From an uncultured Clostridia bacterium (lineage in GTDB: Bacteria; Bacillota; Clostridia; Saccharofermentanales; Saccharofermentanaceae): 64,000 bases of DNA. Below are positions 7,977-16,281 of the stretch, piece after piece. The position numbers were made by a program, and so were the translations under genes. Within the stretch, counting starts at the first letter, position 1; each line of letters opens with the position of its first letter. The stretch is from contig CAMIYM010000010.1 in the NCBI GenBank assembly GCA_946403085.1, positions 1 to 64,000 of the forward strand, read 5' to 3'. A model generated the notes under the pieces. That model was not told where the DNA came from and made no database searches. It worked only from the letters and a program-made list of their open reading frames with translations.

Positions 7977-8888
7977 ATGAAGAACTATAAAAAAGTATTA
8001 ACAGCATTGGTCTGCATGGCATTGGCAGTATCCGTTTTCGGATGTGCAGGCAAGGATTCCAAATCAGGTAAGTCCGGTAGCGACAAGCCGAAAAAGCAGA
8101 CAGAAGATATCATCGACACAGAAGATGATGAGAGCAAAGAGGCTGAGGACAAAGAAACAAAGGCACCTGAAGTCTTCACGGGTTACACTGATCCCACCAT
8201 AAAGATGATGGCTGCTGAATATGAGGCAAAGGATATGGTCGTCGAGCCTATTATGGCATCTGATCTTGGCGCATCGGACTACAACTATGTTGACGGATTC
8301 CGTTTCTATGCTCCCGGAAAACCCGATGCATATATTTGCTGGGTTAAGTTTAAGTCAGCTGATGACGCCAAAAGCTTTGTAAATGAAGTCCTGATCAAAG
8401 ACTGCAAAGGCTATATTGCGCATGAACAGGCAGGCTCTTATTATTTTTCCATAGACGGTCGTTATACTGGCAGCGTGATGAGTAATGGGCTTGTTGAGTT
8501 AATGCCTTATGAAGGTGACGATAGAAAAAGTGATGCCGGTCCTGAGGACTTTAAAGATCCCAAGCTTGCGGCACTCTGCAAGGACTATCTTGATAAGGGC
8601 TTTGCGATCGAGAAAGATAAAACATACAATGGCTTCAGGGCTTATGGTGTTAACGATGAGCGCTATCACATTGTAGATACGTGCATCAAGTTTAAGGATA
8701 AGGACGCTGCAGTCAAATATGTTAATGAGATCCTGGCGGCAAGCTCTCTGACTAAGGTAACTCTTAACGATAATGCTGATGGTTCAGTAGCAGTTAATGT
8801 AACTGTTGACCCTAACGCTTCACCTGTAGGATCGATGGAAGGCACGATCGATAGTGATGGTCTTCTCGTACTTAGAAGCAAGCTATAA
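7977..8888 (+). CDS. Lipoprotein with two tandem related domains, unknown function
   Basis: The protein has 303 residues from ATG 7977, eight bases after GGAGG (7964-7968). The signal peptide ends in the lipobox VFGC, and an acidic/Lys-rich linker follows. The mature protein contains two similar units. Unit one has 'YVDGFRFYAPG', 'AYICWVKFKSADDAKSFVNE' and a closing 'GSVMSNGLVELMPY'. Unit two has 'YNGFRAYGVND', 'CIKFKDKDAAVKYVNE' and 'GSMEGTIDSDGLLVL'. The gene starts 39 bases after the membrane-tethered sigma factor and shares its terminator, so it may be a surface partner or target of that sigma factor. I do not recognise the family. Confidence 0.75.
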   Translation: MKNYKKVLTALVCMALAVSVFGCAGKDSKSGKSGSDKPKKQTEDIIDTEDDESKEAEDKETKAPEVFTGYTDPTIKMMAAEYEAKDMVVEPIMASDLGASDYNYVDGFRFYAPGKPDAYICWVKFKSADDAKSFVNEVLIKDCKGYIAHEQAGSYYFSIDGRYTGSVMSNGLVELMPYEGDDRKSDAGPEDFKDPKLAALCKDYLDKGFAIEKDKTYNGFRAYGVNDERYHIVDTCIKFKDKDAAVKYVNEILAASSLTKVTLNDNADGSVAVNVTVDPNASPVGSMEGTIDSDGLLVLRSKL

Positions 8889-8916
8889 GAGGGCTGCGCT
8901 TAAGTTATGTTATGCG

Positions 8917-8944
8917 CCCGGAGTTTTGATGCTCCGGGCTTTTT
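8917..8944 (+). terminator. Rho-independent terminator
   Basis: CCCGGAG (8917-8923) pairs with CTCCGGG (8932-8938) around an eight-base loop and is followed by CTTTTT. It terminates the sigma factor/lipoprotein transcript. Confidence 0.9.
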
Positions 8945-9017
8945 ATGCTCTATACCGAAAAGAGCAAAACATAGATATAATTATGTGTGGGGAGCAAGGT
9001 TTTGACAGGAGATCTTA

Positions 9018-9335
9018 ATGAATAGGAAAGTTGTTTTAAACTGCATCATCATAATACTGATCTTGGCTTGTATTCCGTTTGGCATAAAAAAGGAAGATAC
9101 AAGTTCAATACAAAAGGGAAAGAGCATTTCATATTACAAGGCGCTCGTATGGCAGTATGATTACTATTGTGATGCTATGTATAACGATGGTTCATATACG
9201 ATAGTAAAGAAGATATCTTTCTTCTTTACGGTTCCATTTTTCGAGGAATCCCAGAGAATGAAGTTAAACACAAACGGCGAGCTGGCGTTTTGGTACAATC
9301 CTGAGGTTGTAAAAGAGATAGAACCGGCAAGTTGA
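9018..9335 (+). CDS. Small membrane-anchored protein, unknown
   Basis: The protein has 105 residues. ATG 9018 lies after AGGAG (9007-9011). One N-terminal hydrophobic helix (about residues 5-23, 'VLNCIIIILILACIPFG') lacks a lipobox context and is probably an uncleaved anchor or signal peptide. The rest is a short aromatic-rich domain ('YYKALVWQYDYYCDAMY'). No family recognised. It is followed after 18 bases by a GNAT gene, possibly co-transcribed. Confidence 0.6.
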   Translation: MNRKVVLNCIIIILILACIPFGIKKEDTSSIQKGKSISYYKALVWQYDYYCDAMYNDGSYTIVKKISFFFTVPFFEESQRMKLNTNGELAFWYNPEVVKEIEPAS

Positions 9336-9353
9336 TCATTATCGGAAAGCATC

Positions 9354-9842
9354 ATGAACGTTATTTTTGAATCAGAAAACATAAACTACATAAGACCTTC
9401 ATTAGATCTCGTTCCTGAGTATCTTGAGATGGTCAATGATATCGAAAATGTCGCGAAGTTCATTGGCGACAGAAAAGATCCCTATACTGAAGACGAAGAA
9501 CGCAAATATATTCAGGACAGGATGGATAATAATGCGACGATGTTCTCTATGCTTGAGAAGAAGACCGGCAAGTTTATAGGCAACATCGAATTCTTTAACC
9601 GTAGCATTGATTCATCTGAATGGGGCATCGTAATAACTGCATCAATGCAGAATAAAGGATATGGAAAAGAAGCTCTTTTAAGATCAGTCGAATATGGCTT
9701 CAACGAGCTCGGTCTTTCAAGGATCTTCCTTATCGTTTTTGCCAATAATCCCAGAGCAATCCATGTCTATGAACAGTGCGGCTTTAAAGAGTTCGACCGT
9801 AATGATGTCGACGTCTTTATGGAGATAGAAAAAGGAACCTGA
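9354..9842 (+). CDS. GNAT N-acetyltransferase (RimJ/RimL-like)
   Basis: This 162-residue enzyme has the Acetyltransf_3 layout. Motif A appears as 'WGIVITASMQNKGYGKEAL', which contains the acetyl-CoA pyrophosphate-binding Q/R-x-x-G-x-G/A variant 'QNKGYGKE'. The C-terminal 'NPRAIHVYEQCGFKE' strand-helix is characteristic. Such enzymes acetylate protein N-termini, amino acids or antibiotics using acetyl-CoA. The ribosome binding site is weak (GGAAAG). Substrate unknown. Confidence 0.85.
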   Translation: MNVIFESENINYIRPSLDLVPEYLEMVNDIENVAKFIGDRKDPYTEDEERKYIQDRMDNNATMFSMLEKKTGKFIGNIEFFNRSIDSSEWGIVITASMQNKGYGKEALLRSVEYGFNELGLSRIFLIVFANNPRAIHVYEQCGFKEFDRNDVDVFMEIEKGT

Positions 9843-9860
9843 GAAGGACAGGAGGTATGT

Positions 9861-9977
9861 ATGTTATACGATATCCTTAAGTATGTGTTTGTTGGCGCTG
9901 CGGTAGTACTGATCATAATAGGACTTGCAACTAAGAGTGCAAAATCCAAGAAGAAAGATACCGATAAGAAGGATTAA
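9861..9977 (+). CDS. Very small single-pass membrane protein (38 residues)
   Basis: ATG 9861 follows a perfect AGGAGG (9850-9855) with a five-base spacer. The 38-residue product has one hydrophobic helix ('YVFVGAAVVLIIIGLA') and a strongly basic/acidic tail rich in Lys and Asp, and ends at TAA 9975-9977. The excellent ribosome binding site and the clean helix-plus-charged-tail layout argue for a real gene. Function unknown; it may be co-transcribed with the GNAT gene 18 bases upstream. Confidence 0.6.
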   Translation: MLYDILKYVFVGAAVVLIIIGLATKSAKSKKKDTDKKD

Positions 9978-9992
9978 CAGACCGTTAGAATA

Positions 9993-11063
9993 TTAACTTA
10001 AGGGTACTTCCACTATCAGATTGCCCGTGCAGTCGTACGAATCGTAACAGCGGAGCGTGTGTTTTTCGCGGTCTATACAATAAGACATGCAAGTCCATAA
10101 GGGCTTGAAACGTTTGTCCTCGATCGGAAGATCCTTGTGCCAGATATCGTTGGTCATTCCGATGTTGTTATACTGCATATCCCAGTCGCCTTCCTTCTCG
10201 CGCTGGGAATCATCCATGCCGAAATAGCGCAGTGTGGCTGTCTCATTAAGCTGGAAAGTAAGATCACAGTGATAGTATTTTCCGTCGATCTTTACGAGCG
10301 TCCATTCGTGGGCGGCAGAACTGTCTTTTGTAAGACCGCCGGATGTTATAGCATCAATACCGACCTGCATTAACAGGTATGCATACGCACCTGCGATCTC
10401 CTGGCAGATTCCTTTATCTGTCATCAATGTACGGTAAGGGGAGACCCCGTATCCTTCAGGAGATCTGTAGTTATCGCCCAGGGCATCGTAGTCGTAAGAA
10501 AGCCTTAAGCCTTCAGACTTATAGAGAGCGAGTGTCATTTCAAAAGGTGTATCTCCTTCAAAGCAGGCACGCTCGATAAGATCCTCGATCCTTGCTTTAA
10601 ACTCTTCTACCTTTTTAAGATACTCTTCCTTGGGAAGACCATATTCGAGTTTGTATTCGTCTTTTCCTACTGCCTTGATATCTTCGTCAAAAAAGTAGCA
10701 GTAATCGTTTACGATGGGAAGATAGGTCCTTGATATATCTCTGAACATCGAAAGCCACTGTTTCTTGTCGCACTTTACGGTATCAGCTCCCGATAGGATC
10801 GCATCACAGTATCTGTAATAATTCTCTTCGAATTCTTTGCCGTACTTGTTGACATAGATCTCGCTTAAGCAGTGAGGATTAAATGTGTGATCAAGAGGTT
10901 TTAATTCCTTCTTTGTTGTTTCTGTTGTGCTTTCAGAAGTCTCAACTGTAGTCTCGCTGACTGTGGCAGTTGTAGTAGCATCAGGTGTTACAGCCTGTGA
11001 GCATGATGCGAACACCATGACCAGAGTCATTATTGCGACTGAAAGTGACAGCTTTCTCTTCAT
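9993..11063 (-). CDS. Transglutaminase-like lipoprotein
   Basis: This 356-residue lipoprotein has the lipobox FASC (Cys21) and a Thr/Ser/Glu-rich linker to about residue 52. The C-terminal half is a transglutaminase/protease-like core. Its triad is visible as Cys220 in 'DKGICQEIAGAYAYLL', His252 in 'AAHEWTLVKIDGKYYHCD' and Asp267. In Firmicutes such secreted domains are usually cysteine proteases or cross-linking enzymes acting at the cell surface. The gene begins 15 bases after the polysaccharide deacetylase on the same strand, so the two form a cell-envelope operon. Confidence 0.82.
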   Translation of the reverse strand: MKRKLSLSVAIMTLVMVFASCSQAVTPDATTTATVSETTVETSESTTETTKKELKPLDHTFNPHCLSEIYVNKYGKEFEENYYRYCDAILSGADTVKCDKKQWLSMFRDISRTYLPIVNDYCYFFDEDIKAVGKDEYKLEYGLPKEEYLKKVEEFKARIEDLIERACFEGDTPFEMTLALYKSEGLRLSYDYDALGDNYRSPEGYGVSPYRTLMTDKGICQEIAGAYAYLLMQVGIDAITSGGLTKDSSAAHEWTLVKIDGKYYHCDLTFQLNETATLRYFGMDDSQREKEGDWDMQYNNIGMTNDIWHKDLPIEDKRFKPLWTCMSYCIDREKHTLRCYDSYDCTGNLIVEVPLS

Positions 11064-11078
11064 AGGGAACCGCCTTGA

Positions 11079-12350
11079 TTATTTATTTGAGATCCTGGTA
11101 TATACTACGCCTTTTTCAAGACGCTTGCCGCCTGTCTTGATAATACCCATTTCTTCGACAGTAACGAGCTGGAATCCCTGCTTTACAAGTGCAGGAACGA
11201 TCTTCTTCGTAGCTTCTGCTGTTGACTTATAAAGATCGTGCATCAGTACGATATCGCCGTCTTTTACCTTGCCGATGACCTGTCCGCAGACCTTGTCGCA
11301 GTCCTTGCTTTCCCAGTCACGGGAGTCAACATTCCAGAGGATGATCGGGACTTCGCAGACCTTTTTGACTGTGTCGTTATAACGGCCTTCAGGAGGTCTT
11401 AAGCAGGAAGAAGGCTTTCCTGAGATCCTTACGAGCTCATCGTCTGTCTTCTTAAGCTTTTCCTTAATTGTCTTCTCATCAAGGGAAGTAAGTCTGTTGT
11501 GATTGAATGTGTGGTTGCCCTGCTGGTAGCCTAATTCGGCCTCGCGCTTTGCAGCTTCCTCGTTCCATGAGATTCTGTCACCGACAAGGAAGAATGTGCA
11601 TTTCTGGCCATATTCCTCGAATGTGTCAATGATGGAGCCTGTGTATACAGAAGGACCGTCATCGTAAGTCAGCGCGACCATCGGCTTGCTGCCGTCGATC
11701 TCGCGGACGACTTCGCCTTCCTTGCCGAAGTAGTAGAGGTTCTTGCCGTCAAAAGCTCTTGAATTCTTAAGCATCCTGCCGCCGATAAAACCGTGCGTCT
11801 TGCCTTCGACCGCGATGATGCCGTCAATTCCTGCACCTGTTTCCTGATCGAAAAAGTAGTCTTCACCGTCGACGTTGATCTTACCCTTTGACATAAGGCC
11901 GGTCTCTTTATCGAAGTAATACTGCTTGCCGTCGATTACTGCAAGGCCTGATGCGCCGGAGCCTTCCTTGTCGAAGTAGTACTTGCCGTTTTCGGAATCA
12001 ACCCAGCCGGACTGCATCTTACCTGTGGAAGGATTGTAATATCTTGCGACTGAATTCACCATCTGGCGTCCGTATAACATACGGCCTTCACTGTCGAAAA
12101 GATAATTTCCGCCGTCAATTACAGCTTCGCCGGTAACCATAAGATTGGTGGCAGGATCGAAGTACCTCATCGTATTATCAGGCATCTTGTTAAGTCCTGA
12201 GTACGGTTTGCCGGAATCATCGTAAAAGTAAGTTCCTGCGTCTGTTTTTACCCATCCCCGCTTCATGAGGACAAAATAATAAAGAGCAAATGCGCACGCT
12301 GCAAGTACGACCAGTCCTAAGACTGCGCCAATAATAATTTTCTTTTTCAT
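11079..12350 (-). CDS. Polysaccharide deacetylase with cell-wall-binding repeats
   Basis: This 423-residue protein has an N-terminal hydrophobic anchor (about 5-27). Seven or so choline-binding/CW-binding-type repeats follow to about residue 210 ('GWV...YYFD', 'GLAVIDGKQYYFDKETG'). The C-terminal NodB domain belongs to carbohydrate esterase family 4. All five NodB motifs are present: 'TYDDGPS', the metal-binding 'NHTFNH', 'RPPEGRYND', 'DSRDW' and 'LMHD'. It should remove acetyl groups from peptidoglycan or another wall glycan outside the membrane. The repeats resemble those that bind phosphocholine-decorated polymers, which is notable because two LicD genes lie in this window. Confidence 0.9.
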   Translation of the reverse strand: MKKKIIIGAVLGLVVLAACAFALYYFVLMKRGWVKTDAGTYFYDDSGKPYSGLNKMPDNTMRYFDPATNLMVTGEAVIDGGNYLFDSEGRMLYGRQMVNSVARYYNPSTGKMQSGWVDSENGKYYFDKEGSGASGLAVIDGKQYYFDKETGLMSKGKINVDGEDYFFDQETGAGIDGIIAVEGKTHGFIGGRMLKNSRAFDGKNLYYFGKEGEVVREIDGSKPMVALTYDDGPSVYTGSIIDTFEEYGQKCTFFLVGDRISWNEEAAKREAELGYQQGNHTFNHNRLTSLDEKTIKEKLKKTDDELVRISGKPSSCLRPPEGRYNDTVKKVCEVPIILWNVDSRDWESKDCDKVCGQVIGKVKDGDIVLMHDLYKSTAEATKKIVPALVKQGFQLVTVEEMGIIKTGGKRLEKGVVYTRISNK

Positions 12351-12502
12351 ATTCTATTCTCCGTTTCCTATTAAACCCGGAGAAAGTTTATCACCGGATA
12401 AAAAAGAAGTTCGGTAAATTTGTGTCATATATCTGATATTGTGCAGAAAACCCGCAAATGTATAAATTTAAGGTTTTCTCACTCAATTATGCCACGATTA
12501 TT

Positions 12503-12531
12503 TTGAAGTTGGATTAAGGTTTGATTACTAT
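12503..12531 (+). promoter_or_regulatory. Candidate sigma-A promoter of the beta-helix lipoprotein
   Basis: TTGAAG (12503-12508) and TACTAT (12526-12531) are exactly 17 bases apart and lie 36 bases upstream of the ATG at 12568. The 217-base region from 12351 is divergent with the deacetylase gene. Apart from this promoter it shows A/T-rich DNA without a clear operator. Confidence 0.55.
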
Positions 12532-12567
12532 TGTTAAGGAAAGAAATCATTAAGGAGGCATAAGACT

Positions 12568-14022
12568 ATGCAAAGAAAAAAGTTCTTATACATATTGGCA
12601 CTTGCAACTGCAGCCTCACTGACTCTTTCCGTAACGGGATGCAATAAAGCTGCAAATGCTGATCAGTCACAAACATCTGAAGTACAGTCCGTGGTTACAG
12701 GTGACATTCAGACGAATGAAGAGATAATTAATTCGACAGGCGGTGAACACGCGGTTGAAGCAAGCGGAAATACTGCAGAATACTCTAATGTGAAGATCAC
12801 CAAGACGTGTGATTCCAGCCAGAATGATGAAGCAGATTTTTACGGCGACAACGCGGCTGTTTTCGCGACGGACAAAGCGACGCTTACGCTTAATAATGTC
12901 GTAGTGGATACGAATGGCAAGCACGCCAATGCAGTGTTCTCGTATGGTGAAGGCACGACAGTAAATATCAGCGATTCCGTGATCACGACATCAGGAAACT
13001 GTTCAGGCGGTATCATGACGACAGGCGGCGGTACGATGAATGCTTCCAATCTTTCTATCCATACGACGGGCAATTCTTCTGCTGCGATAAGATCTGACAG
13101 AGGCGGCGGAACTGTAACTGTTGACGGCGGCACATACGTAACTGAAGGCACCGGATCGCCTGTTATCTACTCAACGGCTGATATAACAGTAAGTAACGCA
13201 TCGCTTGAATCAACAACATCTGAAGGTGTTGTGGTCGAAGGCAGAAATTCCGTAACACTTAATAACGTATCGCTTACAGCTGATAACAATAAGAAGAACA
13301 GCGATAAGTCTTCCTGTTATAACGCGGTCATGATCTACCAGTCTATGTCCGGTGATGCATCTGTGGGACTGGCGAAGTTTACGATGACGGGCGGCACACT
13401 TACAAATAAAAACGGTGATATCTTCTTTGTAAATAATACTGCTACTGATATCACTCTCGAAAACGCGAAGATAGTAAATCAGGATTCTTCCGGAGTTTTC
13501 TTAAGAGCAGCTGCGGCAGGCTGGGGAACAGAAGGATCAAACGGAGGCAAAGTAAATCTCTATCTCAAGAACCAGACCCAGGATGGTGATATTGTTGTAG
13601 ATAAAGTATCTGTACTTAATATGTATCTTTCATCAGGTTCTGTATATACCGGCACGGTGAATGGTGCGAATGAAGGTACGGTTTATGTCGAGATAGAATC
13701 AGGATCCAAGTGGGTACTGACAGGTGACTCATATATAACTTCATTAACATGTGAAGCCGGCGCGGTCGATCTTAACGGACACACGCTTTATGTTAACGGA
13801 ACAAAGTACACTGACGGATCTCCCTCTTCCGGAACTGCAATCGAGATCAAAACGGAGTCTTCCGGCAAGGGCAATCACGGCGGGAAGAGAGATAAGCCTA
13901 ATGGTGAAAAGCCGGGTGATCCTCCTTCTGGAGAAAAGCCTCAGGGCGATCCGCCGGCAGGTGATCCTCCACAGGGTGGAAACGGAGGAGAACCTCCGGC
14001 TAAGCCTGACGGGGAAGCATGA
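12568..14022 (+). CDS. Surface lipoprotein with predicted right-handed beta-helix
   Basis: This 484-residue lipoprotein has the lipobox VTGC. Short repeating strands rich in Asn, Thr, Ser, Gly and Val follow ('ATLTLNNVVVDTNG', 'VTVDGGTYVTEGTG', 'VTLNNVSLTADNN'), the pattern of a pectate-lyase-like parallel beta-helix. The last 60 residues are a Pro/Gly/Lys-rich tail ('GEKPGDPPSGEKPQGDPP'). No catalytic residues of a known lyase stand out. A role as adhesin or glycan-binding surface protein is likely but inferred. Its 3' end overlaps the convergent histidine kinase gene by 23 bases. Confidence 0.72.
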   Translation: MQRKKFLYILALATAASLTLSVTGCNKAANADQSQTSEVQSVVTGDIQTNEEIINSTGGEHAVEASGNTAEYSNVKITKTCDSSQNDEADFYGDNAAVFATDKATLTLNNVVVDTNGKHANAVFSYGEGTTVNISDSVITTSGNCSGGIMTTGGGTMNASNLSIHTTGNSSAAIRSDRGGGTVTVDGGTYVTEGTGSPVIYSTADITVSNASLESTTSEGVVVEGRNSVTLNNVSLTADNNKKNSDKSSCYNAVMIYQSMSGDASVGLAKFTMTGGTLTNKNGDIFFVNNTATDITLENAKIVNQDSSGVFLRAAAAGWGTEGSNGGKVNLYLKNQTQDGDIVVDKVSVLNMYLSSGSVYTGTVNGANEGTVYVEIESGSKWVLTGDSYITSLTCEAGAVDLNGHTLYVNGTKYTDGSPSSGTAIEIKTESSGKGNHGGKRDKPNGEKPGDPPSGEKPQGDPPAGDPPQGGNGGEPPAKPDGEA

Positions 14023-15415
14023 TCGACAGAGTGAAGGAATCAGCCTGAGAATCAGCTTTTAAGATACCGTTATGGACCTCTACGGCACGTCTGACATTCA
14101 TCAGACCAAAGCCGTGGTGGTCCTTATCTTTTTTGGATGTGTATCCTGAAGAACTCAAAAGCTTCTCAGCATCTATCTTTTTTGAAGCTGAATTCGTAAT
14201 CTTGATAACAAAGAATTTGTCTGTCCTTTTGATGTTGAGTGATATGTGAGGAGCTTCGCATGAGGAAGCAGCTTCGATCGCATTATCAAGGGCATTCGCG
14301 AAGATGCTGCACATATCCATCGGCTTTATGTTAAGTCCGCCGTCAGCAACGCCGTCGAGAGCAAAAGATATGCCAAGTTCGTCCATTTTGTCTGCCTTCA
14401 TGGAAACGATGAGATCGAGCATCTCGTCACCTGTGACATATTTCGGAGAGAGCGAACTAACGTTGCCGAGCATATCCTTTACATGTTCTCTTGCTTCGTC
14501 AGTATGTCCTTCGTCGAGCATCATCTGTGTGAGCATCAGGTTGTTCTTAATGTCATGTCTGAACCTTTGTGTCTCAACCTGCTTTTTCTTATACTGACCT
14601 ATATATTCGAGTTGGGCAGAAATATAAGTCTCCTGTGATTTATTCTTTTCGTTAAGTGCTCTTTCGGCAGATGCGACTACCACTGTAACAGGTATTGCAA
14701 GACCTAACAGGACGATGAAGATGCCGAAGAAGATGCTGATGATCTGATATTTTTCTGCCAAAGTAGCTTGGTCTTCCGGTACTGCGGCCGGCACCAGAGG
14801 GAATATGACAAATAATGTGGTCCAAATCGCAAATATGATGCGGTAAGGGATGCTGATACGCATGTATTTCTTTTTCCTGTAGAATCCGAAATACACTATT
14901 ACAAACAATGCCAAAGTAATGAGCAGTGACGCGGCTGATATGGTGACCCAAAGTGCTCCGTAACCCAGTTTTTTGAAAAAAACGTCTTCTACGATGACAT
15001 CTGTTCCGCCTGCGAAATAGACTACGGCTACCTGGCAGAATGTGCTGATATAAACAGTCAGAATGTAAAAACAGATGGTGGATTCGACCGCTCTTAAAAA
15101 CCTTCTTTCCTTATACGCAAAGAAATAGAAAAAGAATGAATACACAAACATGCTTAACGTAAGCAGCGAATTAGTAAGCATGTAGAGTTCAGTATTAAAA
15201 CTCTCTCCGAAAAACACGTTTACAATGACTGTCCCGAGTATGGTAAGAGCCAGTATTCCGAGCGATGAGAATATGAGTTTTTTTGTAAGTACTACATATC
15301 TTCCGAGGAAACATGCCGCGATCAGCACCACCAGCAAAAGAGATAACATGAACACTATATTGTTCATAATGGATATGAATATAGAAGAAATAAAATCCCC
15401 GGTCGTTATTTCCAT
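14000..15415 (-). CDS. GHKL-domain sensor histidine kinase (AgrC/ComD-like)
   Basis: This 471-residue membrane kinase has six or seven hydrophobic segments to about residue 250. The dimerization/phosphorylation helix is 'RFRHDIKNNLML' (His287). The GHKL ATPase domain has the N-box 'ALDNAIEAA' and the G-box 'GFGLMNVRRAV'. This organisation is that of AgrC-type peptide-pheromone receptors, whose polytopic N-terminus binds a secreted peptide. The ATG overlaps the stop of the response regulator gene by one base (TGATG). No pheromone precursor gene was seen next to it. It should phosphorylate the adjacent LytTR regulator. Confidence 0.88.
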   Translation of the reverse strand: MEITTGDFISSIFISIMNNIVFMLSLLLVVLIAACFLGRYVVLTKKLIFSSLGILALTILGTVIVNVFFGESFNTELYMLTNSLLTLSMFVYSFFFYFFAYKERRFLRAVESTICFYILTVYISTFCQVAVVYFAGGTDVIVEDVFFKKLGYGALWVTISAASLLITLALFVIVYFGFYRKKKYMRISIPYRIIFAIWTTLFVIFPLVPAAVPEDQATLAEKYQIISIFFGIFIVLLGLAIPVTVVVASAERALNEKNKSQETYISAQLEYIGQYKKKQVETQRFRHDIKNNLMLTQMMLDEGHTDEAREHVKDMLGNVSSLSPKYVTGDEMLDLIVSMKADKMDELGISFALDGVADGGLNIKPMDMCSIFANALDNAIEAASSCEAPHISLNIKRTDKFFVIKITNSASKKIDAEKLLSSSGYTSKKDKDHHGFGLMNVRRAVEVHNGILKADSQADSFTLSIMLPRQA

Positions 15416-16116
15416 CAGAATGCTGACTCCTCAACAAAAGAATAGAGTGCTTCTTTAAGAGCTTTTTGATTGCTGCGGCTCACGGGAAGCATAGTTCCGT
15501 CTTCCATTAGGACATCGCCTTTGGAAAAACTCTTTATCTTGGAAAGAGAGATCAGATATCCTCTGTGAATGCGGAAAAAACCGTCGTGCTTAAGCTTCTC
15601 CTCGAAGTCACCGATGTTGTAGCGTATGGTGTGTTCGCCATCTGTGGTCACTATCCGTACATTCTGGTTCTCAGATTCCATATAGATGACGGTCGCGATA
15701 TCGATCAGGATCTCTTCTCCGTCTTCCTTGATGATTATCTGTTTGCTGTTTCCGCGTTTGTCCTGAACATATTTAATGACTTCTTTTAACTTGATTATAT
15801 CAACCGGTTTGGTCAGATATCTTAGAGCATTGACTTCGTATCCTTCGAGGGCATATTCAATATGGCTTGTGAGGAATACGATGAAGACGTTCTCGGATCT
15901 CGCTCTTATTCTTTTCGCAAGGGTGATACCATCTACAGCAGGCATCTCGATGTCGAGAAAAACAATGTCGTAAGGGCTTTCTGCAAAGGATACACTAAGT
16001 TTGTTGCCGTCATCAAAAGTGTCGATATTATAGTCGGCATTGATGAGAAGCTTCTCAAGTGTCGTCTTGAGCTCTATCCTGTATCTTTCCTCGTCGTCAC
16101 ATATGGCTATGCGCAT
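15415..16116 (-). CDS. LytTR-family response regulator (AgrA/LytR-like)
   Basis: This 233-residue regulator has a receiver domain (1-120) with the acidic pocket 'CDDEE' (7-10), the phospho-acceptor in 'VFLDIEMP' (D55) and Lys103 in 'LTKP'. The C-terminal LytTR DNA-binding domain (about 135-233) has 'FFRIHRGYLISLSKI'. The gene has a very strong ribosome binding site (AGAGGGGG, eight bases before the ATG) and is the first gene of the two-gene operon. LytTR proteins bind paired imperfect direct repeats, and a candidate half-site ACTGTTCAC lies in the divergent region 16117-16281 towards the CPBP gene. Confidence 0.9.
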   Translation of the reverse strand: MRIAICDDEERYRIELKTTLEKLLINADYNIDTFDDGNKLSVSFAESPYDIVFLDIEMPAVDGITLAKRIRARSENVFIVFLTSHIEYALEGYEVNALRYLTKPVDIIKLKEVIKYVQDKRGNSKQIIIKEDGEEILIDIATVIYMESENQNVRIVTTDGEHTIRYNIGDFEEKLKHDGFFRIHRGYLISLSKIKSFSKGDVLMEDGTMLPVSRSNQKALKEALYSFVEESAF

Positions 16117-16281
16117 AAAAAGCCCCCTCTTGTATGCAATCCTGAACTTATATTAAATGATTTGCGTGCTGAAATACATACTGTTCACGACACATATAAT
16201 ACCATTCACTCCATCAGAACACATGTTGCCGGAACCTAATGCTACAATCCGCCTGAGTTAAACAACAAGGGGGTTATTGAT
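16117..16281. promoter_or_regulatory. Divergent control region between LytTR operon and CPBP gene
   Basis: A TATAAT (16195-16200) faces the CPBP gene without a good -35, as expected of an activator-dependent promoter. ACTGTTCAC lies about 15 bases upstream and resembles half of a LytTR-binding direct repeat. No small peptide gene with a signal and a convincing ribosome binding site could be found here. Confidence 0.35.
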
